From Brachionus rotundiformis (lineage: Eukaryota; Rotifera; Eurotatoria; Ploima; Brachionidae): a stretch of 64,000 nt of DNA. Each line of letters begins with the position of its first letter. Positions within the stretch are counted from its first letter, which is position 1. The stretch is taken from NCBI GenBank assembly GCA_016802295.1, contig JAESIW010000137.1, positions 211,759 to 275,758 of the forward strand. Reading direction: 5' to 3'. A model generated the notes under the pieces. That model was given only the letters and a program-made list of their open reading frames with translations. It was not told the DNA's origin and ran no database searches. Shown here piece by piece: positions 11,205 to 20,526 of the stretch. The position numbers were made by a program, and so were the translations under genes.

Positions 11205-12644
11205 ATGTCTTTAAAGAAAAAGTCTTGGTTTTTATTGGCAAAAGAGACAATAAATGAATGGTGTTTATCGTCAACTAGTCACGGTATTCCGAACATAGCC
11301 AAGTCAGAGAGTAAATTTAGCGTCTTATTTTGGGTGATATTCTTTTCGGTGAGTGCAATAACATGCGCATACCAAATAATTTTGACAATAATTGATGTGA
11401 CCAAATTGCCAGTGTATGTAAACATCCAAGTGACACAAGAAATTGCTCCATATTTTCCTTCGATCACAATCTGCAATCAAAATCCATTCAACACATTAGA
11501 TCCTTGGGTAAATGCCACCTTTCAAAATTTATTAGCCCAAAATAACTTCAGCTTTGACAGACATCCCAATTTGTTGTGGCTGTCAGCTTCAAGTATTATC
11601 AAATCATATGTTTATGATTTTGATAAAACTATTTACAGTTGCAAATACAATAGCTTTATTTGCAAAAAAAAAGATTTTGAAATTATTTATAACTATGACT
11701 ATGGCAGTTGTTACAAATTTAACCCGAATGGAACCAGAATGGTTGGTAAAAGTGGATCCCAGAGTGGATTAAGGTTAGAAATGTATGTGAGTAATTCTTC
11801 TGACTCCGAAGCATTTACAATTAGTCGAGGAATTCGATTTTTAGTTCAAAATCACTCAGATACTAGAAGCATTTTGGATCATGGTCAAGATGCACCAACT
11901 GGATATTCAACTGAAGTAAAAATTACAAGAACTTTGAACAAAAAACTGAAAAAACCTTATAGCAATTGCGTAGTCGATGTAACAAACTCAAATTCAGATC
12001 AATCTTATACAATGAAGATAATGTTCAATCAATTGGGCTTTAAAAAATATTCAAAAGAACTGTGCCTAGATGTTTGCTTTAACTTAAAATTAGAACAAAG
12101 GTGTAGTTGCTCTGATCCATCAATTACAAGCATTCAAAACATGACCAAATGTAGTTCAACGCGGCAAATTCCATGCAGAGAACAATTTTTTCAGAGTTTT
12201 TTCTCAAATCATACAGCAGAATGTGACAATGAGTGTCCATTGGAATGCGAGAAATATCACTATTCCACAAAGCTGAGTATTTCTGATTTCTATACAAACT
12301 GGTATTTTGATCTAATAGCTAAAGCACTAAATGAAAATCAAACAATGAAAGAGGATATGATTTTCAAAAATATAGTCTCTTTTGGTTCAGCTGAAAAAGC
12401 AAGAAAAAATGTTTTACTAATAAATTTTTACTATGAGGACACATCAATTACTCAAGTAATTGAGAAACCAGTGTGGTCCACTTTTTCAATTTTGTCCAGT
12501 ATTGGCGGAAATTTGGGACTTTTCGTGGGAATGAGTGTTCTAAGTCTGACAGAAATCATTGAGCTACTTTTAAAATTGATTTCACTTACTTTCAAGCACA
12601 ATTTTCAATCAAGCAAACTCGGAGTTTCCCAAAAGAAAATTTAG
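11205..12644 (+). CDS. DEG/ENaC-family sodium channel subunit (amiloride-sensitive channel type)
   Basis: A subunit of a trimeric, voltage-independent sodium channel of the plasma membrane; family members are gated by protons, peptides, mechanical force or are constitutive. 479 aa from ATG 11205; the upstream in-frame GTG at 11190 is not a plausible eukaryotic start. Intronless. It has the gating dipeptide His26-Gly27 before TM1 (about 39-62) and the post-TM1 motif FPSITICNQNPF (about 84-95). A Cys-rich extracellular loop follows, with CSCSDPS and the CxxxCxxEC-type block CDNECPLECEKYHY. TM2 lies at about 431-461 with the selectivity filter GMS (442-444) in GGNLGLFVGMSVLSLTEIIE. The cytoplasmic tail is short. 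AATAAA lies at 12748-12753. The ligand cannot be told from sequence. No damage seen. Confidence 0.92.
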   Translation: MSLKKKSWFLLAKETINEWCLSSTSHGIPNIAKSESKFSVLFWVIFFSVSAITCAYQIILTIIDVTKLPVYVNIQVTQEIAPYFPSITICNQNPFNTLDPWVNATFQNLLAQNNFSFDRHPNLLWLSASSIIKSYVYDFDKTIYSCKYNSFICKKKDFEIIYNYDYGSCYKFNPNGTRMVGKSGSQSGLRLEMYVSNSSDSEAFTISRGIRFLVQNHSDTRSILDHGQDAPTGYSTEVKITRTLNKKLKKPYSNCVVDVTNSNSDQSYTMKIMFNQLGFKKYSKELCLDVCFNLKLEQRCSCSDPSITSIQNMTKCSSTRQIPCREQFFQSFFSNHTAECDNECPLECEKYHYSTKLSISDFYTNWYFDLIAKALNENQTMKEDMIFKNIVSFGSAEKARKNVLLINFYYEDTSITQVIEKPVWSTFSILSSIGGNLGLFVGMSVLSLTEIIELLLKLISLTFKHNFQSSKLGVSQKKI

Positions 12645-12820
12645 AATCTAATGAAAAATTTTCTACTCGACTACACTCAACTTTTTTGAAATTACCCCTC
12701 ATACATTTCAAGTAGATAAACTTAATCAAATAGATCAATTGCTTTTAAATAAATTTTATATTTTTTCCATTTTTTTTCTCTGCTCATACATGGCATATAC
12801 TCAATTACAGAATTAAAATT

Positions 12821-13521
12821 GGCAAAATGCTATTTTTTGTACATTTTTATATTTTTACATTTTTACATTTTTGAGAGAAGAAAAAAAAAATCTCAAAATC
12901 AAAAAATCTAAAAAAATTTTCATTCAAGAAAAGTACCGTAATGCCTTGCCCCCTAATGCATTGCACTTTAAATCAGAATTCTGGATTTTAATGCATGCAT
13001 TTAACCCACTTTTTTTTCCATCTACGCTGCGACTAAAAGTGCTGCAGTTAATGTCAAAATTTTGGTATAAATGCTGCATTAAATAAGTAAAAAATATGTA
13101 AAAAATGATAAAAATAAAAATTAATAATGGAAAATTTTTATTATTTTTTACATATTTAATGCGGCATTTATACCAAAATTTTGACATTAACTGCAGCATT
13201 TTTAGTCGCAGCGTATCTGGAAAAAAAAGTGGGTTAAATGCATGCATTAAAATCCAGAATTCTGAAGATAAATGCCGCATTAGGGGGCAAGGCATTACGG
13301 TAATAATAAATTCGTAATTAATTAAAAGGGATTTTCAAAAAATTATCCTTGGTTTTTACAATTAAATTTTTCTAAAACTCCTTTTAAAGTAATTGCAAAT
13401 TTATTATTACTTTTCTTGAATGAAAATTTTTTTAGATTTTTTGATTTTGAGATTTTTTTTTCTTCTCTCAAAAATGTAAAAATGTAAAAATATAAAAATG
13501 TACAATAATTTTCATTTTGCC
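12821..13521. repeat. Nested foldback: long inverted repeat carrying two smaller palindromic inserts
   Basis: The outer arms 12821-12933 and 13410-13521 are near-perfect inverted copies, sharing CTTTTCTTGAATGAAAATTT against its complement and runs of ATGTAAAAATGTAAAAAT. At their centre sit two further palindromes side by side: the MITE at 12934-13302, and a smaller one at about 13301-13410 with roughly 30-bp arms (GTAATAATAAATT...AAAAGG against its complement). The adjoining inserts share TA at their borders. Open frames called here are mirror images produced by the palindrome. Confidence 0.8.
12934..13302. mobile_element. Palindromic MITE with CCGTAATGCC termini and TA flanks
   Basis: About 369 bp. 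The arms of about 165 bp start TACCGTAATGCCTTGCCCCC and end with the complement GGGGGCAAGGCATTACGGTA. Both sides have TA, which fits a TA target-site duplication as made by Tc1/mariner-type or PIF-like elements (superfamily not proven). The interior spacer is AT-rich. No protein-coding capacity. Confidence 0.75.
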
Positions 13522-13600
13522 ATTAAAATTTCCCAATTAAAAAATTATTTAGAATATTTTCAAATTTTTTGTTAACAATTTAGCATTCGGTGTCCCCTAC

Positions 13601-13909
13601 CAAAATATCAAAAATGCCAAAGCTCAAGTTCAGAAGGAGCAAAACATGTTCCGTGAATTGTAGCACTTGGTACATCCTTTGTACCACCAATATTATGATT
13701 CTGCAAAACTCTGCAATAAGTCTGCATAATTCAGAACTTTGTGAAACACTGGTACATCCCCTTTTAAATTAAGCTATGAATTTGGCAGACTTATTGCAGA
13801 GTTTTGCAGAATCATAATATTGGTGGTACAAAGGATGTGCCAAGTGCTACAATTCACGGAACATGATTTGCTCCTTCTGAACTTGAGCTTTGGCATTTTT
13901 GATATTTTG
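13601..13909. mobile_element. Palindromic MITE with 125-bp arms
   Basis: The left arm 13601-13725 and right arm 13784-13909 are inverted copies. They begin CAAAATATCAAAAATGCCAA and contain GTTCCGTGAATTGTAGCACT and CTGCAAAACTCTGCAATAAG. A 58-bp loop separates them. Non-autonomous; family unknown. Confidence 0.75.
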
Positions 13910-14439
13910 TTTTTGTTATTTGTTCCAAATTTCACAATATCTAAAATTTTTAGATTGTTTACGAGATCTCACCAAATTAAATTCAATTAATCTTGACGAA
14001 TTTACTTCTGTACCAACCGTTACCACAGCTTTGACAAAACTAGAACAAAAATTAAAGAATTAAGAGATTTTCTTTTAACTACAACACACATTGTAATATC
14101 TTTTGATAGATGATAGGTGGCTCTTATTAATCAGTTTTTATTTTTCTTTAAATAAAATATTAAAAATAAACATTGTTTGAAAAAAAAAGCAGAGGAAAAG
14201 TTCCGATTATTGCTAAAGATGGACCTTTTCTGCAAATTAAATAAATTTGGTACAAATAGATTTTAGTGTTTTTGAATGATGAAGATCTCTAAAAAAACTG
14301 TATAATGTGCTTTAATTATTATGATATAAAAATTAAAAACTTTTAGACTGATTCGAGCTATGGATTTAGTTTAAATGTTGTATAATTTTAATTTTATTTA
14401 CTAATTTAGATATATTATCTACTTTTAAATTCTTTTTTT

Positions 14440-14673
14440 TGCTCACAAGTTTGCCTGCTATTGGCAGCTGCTGCAAAATAATGTTCTTATGTTAATGCCA
14501 GATAATTGATCAGATGAAAAACCATGCACCAGAAATTTGGCATCTCTTTTTTGACCACAACAGAAAGTAACCATACTTTGCGGTGTTACTGATACAAAAT
14601 TATAAGGAAATATGTACACAGAATATGTTATTGAATATTTTTGTACAATAAGCTTATTTATAATACTAAACAA
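14440..14673 (-). pseudogene. Lipase pseudogene fragment
   Basis: The minus strand encodes KFLVHGFSSDQLSG, the strand-loop block preceding the lipase nucleophile region. It is followed, in another frame, by YFAAAANSRQ, which is identical in about 30 bases to bases 16-44 of the lipase at the window start. Some 45 residues expected between the two blocks are missing, and there is no GHSLG. It looks like a diverged, internally deleted paralogue in inverted orientation. Confidence 0.55.
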
Positions 14674-15454
14674 ATACTTTTTATTAGAGGTTTTGAACCC
14701 TGAACATAAATTTTGGCATTTCTTCCTACCAAAAAATCAAAAGCTTAAAAGATGTTTATAGCTTTTAATTTTTTCATTCATTTATCAAAGAGGTAGTTTT
14801 TGATTTTCATTAAGTATTAATTTTTTTGTTAATAGATAACTTACAAAAGACAATGACAAAAAGCTCAAAATTTCCGTACAAATAGTTTTATTTTATAAAT
14901 GAATTGAGTAATAAAATTCTTCTTAATTAACCAAATTTCTTATTTAAATAATCCAATAAATTTTAAAATAAAAATTAATTTTTAAATTGGCAATGTATTT
15001 GCCTTGGAATAAAGTTGTGGCAAAAAAATTATTTAACTAGCTGTTTAATTTTCAAAATTAAGTACAAAATTTTACATAAAAATGAACAGTCTTCTCTTAG
15101 CTTAGCAAATAAATTCATATGGCTCCTAAGATAAATATCTCTGCCATCCAAGTCGATATTATGTTAGATATTAATTAAGGCAAATAAACAAGGCTTAATA
15201 TTTCACAGAAACCAATATTTCTAGCTCTTTATTTAACAAGCTGCGCCGCTCTAAAAACAATAAGAGCTGACTCGTTATTTTAAAATTTAGGTATTTTAAT
15301 TCATAAATTTTTAATTTATTAATTTTTAATTTGAAAAAAATAAATAATTTGAACAAATAAAAATTACTCAATCAATTTTGTTTCCTCAAAATAGTTTTTT
15401 TTTCTTAATTAAAATTTATTGATTCCAAAGAGCGAAAAATTGGCAGAGATTAAG
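14674..15454. other. AT-rich intergenic DNA and 5' flank of the Cys-less channel gene
   Basis: No gene recognised. The channel frame is open back to about 15419 but without an ATG. A pyrimidine-rich tract ending TTTATTGATTCCAAAG at 15432 could be a splice acceptor of an upstream leader exon. Confidence 0.35.
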
Positions 15455-16465
15455 ATGGCTTCAAGTCGCCAAGTCCACATAAGTGTGCAGTTTGTGCGCT
15501 TTGGCGAGATAGACACTATACACGAGAGATACTATGCAGAGATACTGATCGAGTCCAACTGGCTGATTTACAAGCCGACTGACAAGTACAGTCCGGTTTT
15601 TGACTGGAATCCCAAGTTGTACATTGAAAACTCGATCAATGAGCCCAAAGAGGAAATAAGCTATGAGCTGCAAAAATTGTACGACATGACCAAAGTATAT
15701 GAGAAAAGAATAGTCAAGGGTTATTTCTGGGAAAAACTTGAATTGGAGCACTTTCCGCTAGACATCCAAGAGCTAAGCATAGTCATTTGTTCCAAGCTGA
15801 AGCCGAATGAAGTCGAGCTCAAGTCAGACCCCGATCGGCCATGTTTAATTGATCCTAAAGCCGAGAAAATATTCCACGACCAACAAAAGTGGTGTTTGTA
15901 CAAATTGGTCAAAGTTGCGGATCATGCTTCGTATGACGAATGCCAGGAAGAGGACCCTACTCAAAAATTAATTGCCAACAAACAACCGGCTAAATTTGTT
16001 GCCACAAGCTTTTGTTCCAGATTAAGTGGTTATTATTTGTACAATGCTTATTTTATTATATTTTTAATCACTCTTTTGTCTTTGTGCATTTTTTCCATTG
16101 ATTGTAAGCTGCCACAGAGCAGACTGCAAACTTGCTTTACTCTGGTATTGACCAGTGCTTCGTTCAAATGGGTCACAAACAGATCTTTGCCAACCATTAA
16201 CTACATGACTTCGCTGGACAAGTATTCCATTTCGTGCATATTCTATCTTTGCCTGAATTGTGGATGGCACTCTTTGGCAGGATTTTTCTGGTCACGCAAT
16301 GTCACGGTCCAAATAGACTTAATAATATTTTTTGTTTTTATTTTTATATTTTGTATTATTCATTTAAAGTTATTAATTTGGTTTTATGAGTCGTCCAAGA
16401 GCATTAAAGACTTGCAAATGGCGAATAGAGATTATTTGGAAAGATTAAAGCGTTCAAAAGTATAA
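15455..16465 (+). CDS. Cys-less pentameric ligand-gated ion channel-like protein
   Basis: Probable membrane channel subunit of the pLGIC superfamily (nicotinic/GABA-A/GLIC fold), 336 aa from ATG 15455, one exon. The ligand-binding-domain part is residues about 7-190: FGEIDTIHERYYAEI, WLIYKPTDKY, WNPKLYIENS, then the superfamily signature FPLDIQ at 100-105. The two cysteines that normally flank that signature are absent (LELEH before, ELSIV after), as in prokaryotic GLIC-type channels and an orphan animal/protist family that this protein resembles. Four membrane segments follow: about 194-214, 221-241 (pore helix, QTCFTLVLTSASFKW), 257-275 and 285-310. The TM3-TM4 loop is very short, so the large cytoplasmic loop of classical receptors is missing. 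No signal peptide is visible from this start; an upstream exon may supply it. Ligand unknown. AATAAA lies at 16513-16518. Confidence 0.75.
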   Translation: MASSRQVHISVQFVRFGEIDTIHERYYAEILIESNWLIYKPTDKYSPVFDWNPKLYIENSINEPKEEISYELQKLYDMTKVYEKRIVKGYFWEKLELEHFPLDIQELSIVICSKLKPNEVELKSDPDRPCLIDPKAEKIFHDQQKWCLYKLVKVADHASYDECQEEDPTQKLIANKQPAKFVATSFCSRLSGYYLYNAYFIIFLITLLSLCIFSIDCKLPQSRLQTCFTLVLTSASFKWVTNRSLPTINYMTSLDKYSISCIFYLCLNCGWHSLAGFFWSRNVTVQIDLIIFFVFIFIFCIIHLKLLIWFYESSKSIKDLQMANRDYLERLKRSKV

Positions 16466-17291
16466 AGATAAAGTAATTAGTTACCGAATTTTTATTAATT
16501 AAACAAAAAAGAAATAAAAATTCTTCAAAGTGATTTTTTTATTATTTTTTTCAGACATTGAACCTGGTAGGAAATTAAAATCAAACTAGTTAATCAAAAA
16601 TATCCAAAGTTTATATTAAATACATTTTCCAAGAGGCATATTTTATAATTATTTTTTGCATAATCATTAAATTGGGATCATTGGCCCCACTTTGCCAATA
16701 AAAATTTATTTTCAATTTGTTTCTTTAAATAAAATTTTAAAATTTCTATTTTTTCCTTTTATTAGTAATTATTGATTAAAATGATGGTTATGTAAATTAT
16801 TTTTGATAGATGTCCACCCATTTAAACAAGAATAATTTAAATAATATGATTTTTAATTAATTTAATAAAATGAATGATCAATTAAAATAAAAATAAAATG
16901 TCATTGATTATTTAAAAGCACGATTTTTCTATCTAATTAAATGAATAAGTCAATCAGAATTAAGAATGATGACGAAACGATAAGACATCATCCGACTCCA
17001 GTACACACTTTGAAGCTCTAAGATATTCTTTATCCAAAGTTTTTCCTAGACTTTTACTTTCTTTTTTAAAAAATACATAAGATTCCTCAATATATGCTGT
17101 ATAAGCTAAGGAAGTCAAACAAATGTCTATCGCCCAGATTGGCAAGAATTCATGTCAGGAAAAGACGTCAAATAAATTGAAATTATTAATAAACTTAAAA
17201 ACAATAGTTGATAAATTTTCATGAAGTTAATGTCAACAACAATTTTTTAACATGACATATGAATTTAAGCAAACAAATAATTATTCTTTTG
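16466..17291. other. AT-rich intergenic DNA
   Basis: Contains the poly(A) signal of the channel gene. A short minus-strand open frame at 16960-17145 is not credible as a gene. Nothing else seen. Confidence 0.4.
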
Positions 17292-17760
17292 TCACCCTCC
17301 TCTTTTCGCAACCGGGCTTGGGACCGGCTTTGGCAGAGTTATGACGGCCAACCTTTCCCTAAGAAGCCAGTGGGACGTTCATCATAAACAGCGCCACTCA
17401 TCCGAGCACTCAAAATTGGCTGCGAACTCGGCAACTATTTAGACTAGCTTGGAACCACAAACCAAGCGACTTTTACCAAAAAGTCTTAACTTAAGGCTTC
17501 CAAAGTTACGTACTGCCTGCAGAGGGTCAGCTGTACAGCAGATTCTCGCTCCTTTCGGATTCTATACTGGGAGATGGTCGAAGCCAGCGGCGCCCTCATA
17601 CGACAAGACTTGGACAAAGACCCGTAGGCCTATGTACCCGCCATACAGCTCTTCTCCAGACTACGTGAAAGACCACACACACATACGATGCATGTGGCTG
17701 CCACCACCCTCCTCTTTTTTCATCAGGGCTTGGGACCTGCGGATCGGCAGAGTTATGGTG
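17292..17760. repeat. GC-rich module bounded by 55-bp direct repeats
   Basis: The segment is far richer in G+C than everything around it. Its ends are direct repeats: 17292-17346 and 17704-17760 share CACCCTCCTCTTTT, GGGCTTGGGACC and GGCAGAGTTATG with a few differences. The 357 bp between are unique in this window. A 114-codon plus-strand frame crosses it but has no recognisable domain. It could be two partial units of a roughly 410-bp tandem repeat, a miniature LTR-type (TRIM) element, or a piece of an unknown transposon. Confidence 0.5.
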
Positions 17761-18118
17761 ACTTTTGCTGTTGTTCCATTCTTTTTTCAATAAAAAATCT
17801 TTTTGAAAATTTTTTAAATTTAAAAAAATGAATTGATTACTTCCAAAAAAACATTCTATTTATACCCTTTTGTCTGTATGACTCATTTAAACCAATTTAA
17901 CTATTTTGCTATTCTTATTCAATTTTAAATCAAAAAATGTCGTCCTATTTATACCCTGTTGACTAATTTAACTAATTTAATTAATTTAGTTAACTGTAAC
18001 TAAAATGATAGCTTGAAAGTTGAATTTTTTTAAAAAATTATTTGATATAAATTTAAAAATTGAAATGTTTTATCAAAAGTGGCTTTGTTTTATACCTTTT
18101 TGTTTACATCAATTTTAC
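17761..18118. other. AT-rich spacer
   Basis: Contains two loosely similar phrases of the form TATTTATACCCT (17869 and 17948) spaced about 80 bp apart, and a related one at 18089. This is possibly a degenerate tandem repeat. No gene seen. Confidence 0.3.
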
Positions 18119-18482
18119 GGTTTTGTGAAATTCAGTACAAAATGGCAAAAAGAACAGAAAAAAATGTAAAAAAATTGAATAACTTTTATTTTTAAAGGCT
18201 TTAACCTAATTCTGTAAATGCAACATAGTGAAACATTCAAAGTTGCATCAAATATCTATGTCTGCTAATTTTGCAGAGTTCAGCAAAAATTAAATTTCAA
18301 TATAACCGAGTGTAGTGCATTTTACAGAGATTTTGCACATCATTTGCAGACTTTTACAGTTGATGCAACTTTGAATAATGCACCATTCTGCATTCACAGA
18401 ATTAATTTTCAACTTTTAGAAAAAAAGTTATTTAATTTTTTTACAATTTGTTCTGTTCTTTTGTACTGAACTTCACAAAACC
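18119..18482. mobile_element. MITE family A, copy 1
   Basis: Starts GGTTTTGTGAAATTCAGTAC and ends with its complement (GTACTGAACTTCACAAAACC). The arms exceed 100 bp and the centre carries TCTGCTAATTTTGCAGAG. It is flanked by AATTTTAC on both sides, at least 8 bp shared (9 if one C was lost). Copy 2 at 23738-24055 is clearly homologous. No coding capacity. Confidence 0.8.
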
Positions 18483-18927
18483 AATTTTACCAATTAAACT
18501 TAAACTTAAAAATTAAATAACTAAAAGATTATATTTAATTCTCCTTCCTAGTAATGATTTTGATGGTAATTTATCATAATTTAAAATTTTAAATATCGAA
18601 AATATCGGAAAAAAATTTTTTTCTTTGAAAAGAAATGATAATATTTAGATAAAAAATTTTTATATTTTCTTTATTTTTATCTAAATAAAATAGAGTAATA
18701 ATTAAAAATTTACTTTCAAGAAAAGCATTTAACTAATTTACCTAATTTAACTGTATGAGAGATAGACAGATGACTTTTTACTAAAAAATGATTTTATTTT
18801 AAGTTTTAAAATTCAAATATTTTTTCAAAAATGACATCATATTTAAACCTCTTTACTCTACATGAGTCATAAGAAATAATTATACCAATTTAACTAAATT
18901 ATTCTGTTTTATATTATTTTCTTTAAT

Positions 18928-19248
18928 TTAAGGCATATTGAAGTTAATGATCAAAACTAAATGATCATGCTTAAAAATTATATTTTGTTTAATTTTTTTA
19001 GAGTTTTTTTAAATTTTATCTGTAACAAGAAATGTTTAACCATAGCAAGGTATTGTGCAAAATTCTGCAAGCATAAAATTTTCGCAGAAATTTGCAGACA
19101 TAAAAAATTAAGTATAACATTGTGTGTTTAATTTTGAATTGTGATTCTGCAATAAATTTTCTTTATAAAAAATATTCAAAAATCTATTTTTGTCACAATT
19201 TTTGAGCATGATCAGTTTAATTTGATCATTAACTTCAGTATGCCTTAA
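18928..19248. mobile_element. MITE family B, complete copy
   Basis: Inverted termini of about 52 bp: TTAAGGCATATTGAAGTTAA at 18928 against its complement ending TTAACTTCAGTATGCCTTAA near 19246. The interior has AAATTCTGCAAGC and GCAGAAATTTGCAGACAT. A half copy is present at 9335-9535. Confidence 0.7.
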
Positions 19249-19394
19249 CTTAATAGAATTGATTGCTTCCAATGACATTTTTTTTATGCTTTTTTCATCT
19301 TTGCGTCTACAAAAATAATTTATCTTATGTCCAGAAATTATAAAAGAATGTGACTTGGGACTATAACTGAATACTGAAGAATTTCGATTTCCTT

Positions 19395-19710
19395 TAAAGA
19401 CTTTTTTAGTAGGAGTAGTAGTAGTAAAGACCGATGGCGAGATGACTCGCAAGGGTGCCCCTCGCCAGCGGTCGCCTCATTTGATATTGATCGTATTTGA
19501 TTTTAAATGAGTCTACCGTCTCAGAACTGACCGTAGTTGGCTTCTCTCGGAGCTGACCAAGTTGGCTCGTTGCACCACCTTATGTCATCTTTGCTCTTGA
19601 TGACTTTGAATATTTGAACTAAGTCACCACGTTGTCGTCTTGCTTCCAGAGATGTAAGACCCATCCGCTCAAGTCTGCTCTCGTACTCCACGCCTTTTTA
19701 AGCAGTGAAC
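19395..19710 (-). mobile_element. Non-LTR retrotransposon 3' end (CR1/L2-like)
   Basis: Minus-strand translation gives YESRLERMGLTSLEARRQRG, then DLVQIFKVIKSKDD, the conserved reverse-transcriptase C-terminal block, then stops. It ends in a short TAC/TCC-type microsatellite (plus strand AGTAGGAGTAGTAGTAGTAA at 19408). The segment is GC-richer than its flanks. It is related to the copy at 8844-9280. Confidence 0.75.
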
Positions 19711-19930
19711 TCGTTACTCTTCCCTGAACTTTTTCAAGCGTGTTTTTTTTGCTTTTTTTAAATAATAAAAATTGTAACTCTCTTTTTTTTAAATAAAAAC
19801 ATACATCAGAATGTAGGAAATTTTATCCTCTTTCAAAAAATAAATGGTTTTTTAAAAAAATTTGATTAATATCATTAAATAACTGGGTCAGAAAGAACTA
19901 AAACTTTTTAAAAGATTATTTTGTTTTAGA

Positions 19931-20070
19931 CAAATATGAACAAAATTTTTTTTGTCTCCCAAAAAAAAAATCAAATTTAGGCTTTCAAAGGACGTAGTTT
20001 GCGAATTTTGAGTCAAAAATTTGAAGTTCAGATAGCACTTAAGTTTTGAATATCTGGAACTTTAATTTAA
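19931..20070 (+). repeat. Single arm of MITE family C
   Basis: Matches the right arm of the 9621-10690 element (TTTTTGTCTCCCAAAAAAAA, TTTAGGCTTTC, GAATTTTGAGTCAAAAATTT, TTCAGATAGCACT, ATCTGGAACTTTA). No partner arm was found nearby, so this is a solo or truncated copy. Confidence 0.6.
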
Positions 20071-20526
20071 CAAATTTAGTGATTATATTTTATCAAAATC
20101 AAATAATTTTAAAATTAAAATGAAAGCTAGATTAATTGCTGAATGAAATCTAAAATGATTAAATAATTAAAAAGCATGAGTCTAATTAACTAATTTAACT
20201 AATCGGTCACTTCTCTCATCCTAAAACTAATATTAAGATTAAAACTCGTGGCCACTGCCAGTGGTTGAGGGAAATAAGTTCCTTCCAGTACAAGGCCAAC
20301 TCCGTAAATATAACCTATTCCGTAGAGAACATGTATTTTTTAGATAAGGATTCTGTGCAACTTCAAGTTTTAAACTTGTAGCCATTTTTTAGCCGAAGCA
20401 ACTGCTCCAAACGGAGGGTTGATGAATGAGCCCCTTTTTTTGTCCCTGAGTGCCTACAAAAGCTTATTTTTATCCTGTTCCGAAGTTTTTTTGTCTTTCT
20501 ACCACGTTTATTCCCAATTGAATATA
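20071..20526. other. Spacer with an unidentified GC-richer block
   Basis: Bases 20240-20480 are clearly GC-richer than the surroundings and may be old transposon sequence (it includes CGTGGCCACTGCCAGTGGTT, with a CCACTG/CAGTGG hairpin). No protein family recognised. Confidence 0.3.

Noticed and set aside
12871..13317. Open frames of 70-123 codons on both strands
   Set aside because: They are mirror images created by the palindromic MITE, with no domain and no start context.
17449..17793. 114-codon frame as a gene
   Set aside because: It lies within the direct-repeat module, has no recognisable domain and starts at a non-ATG codon (TTG).
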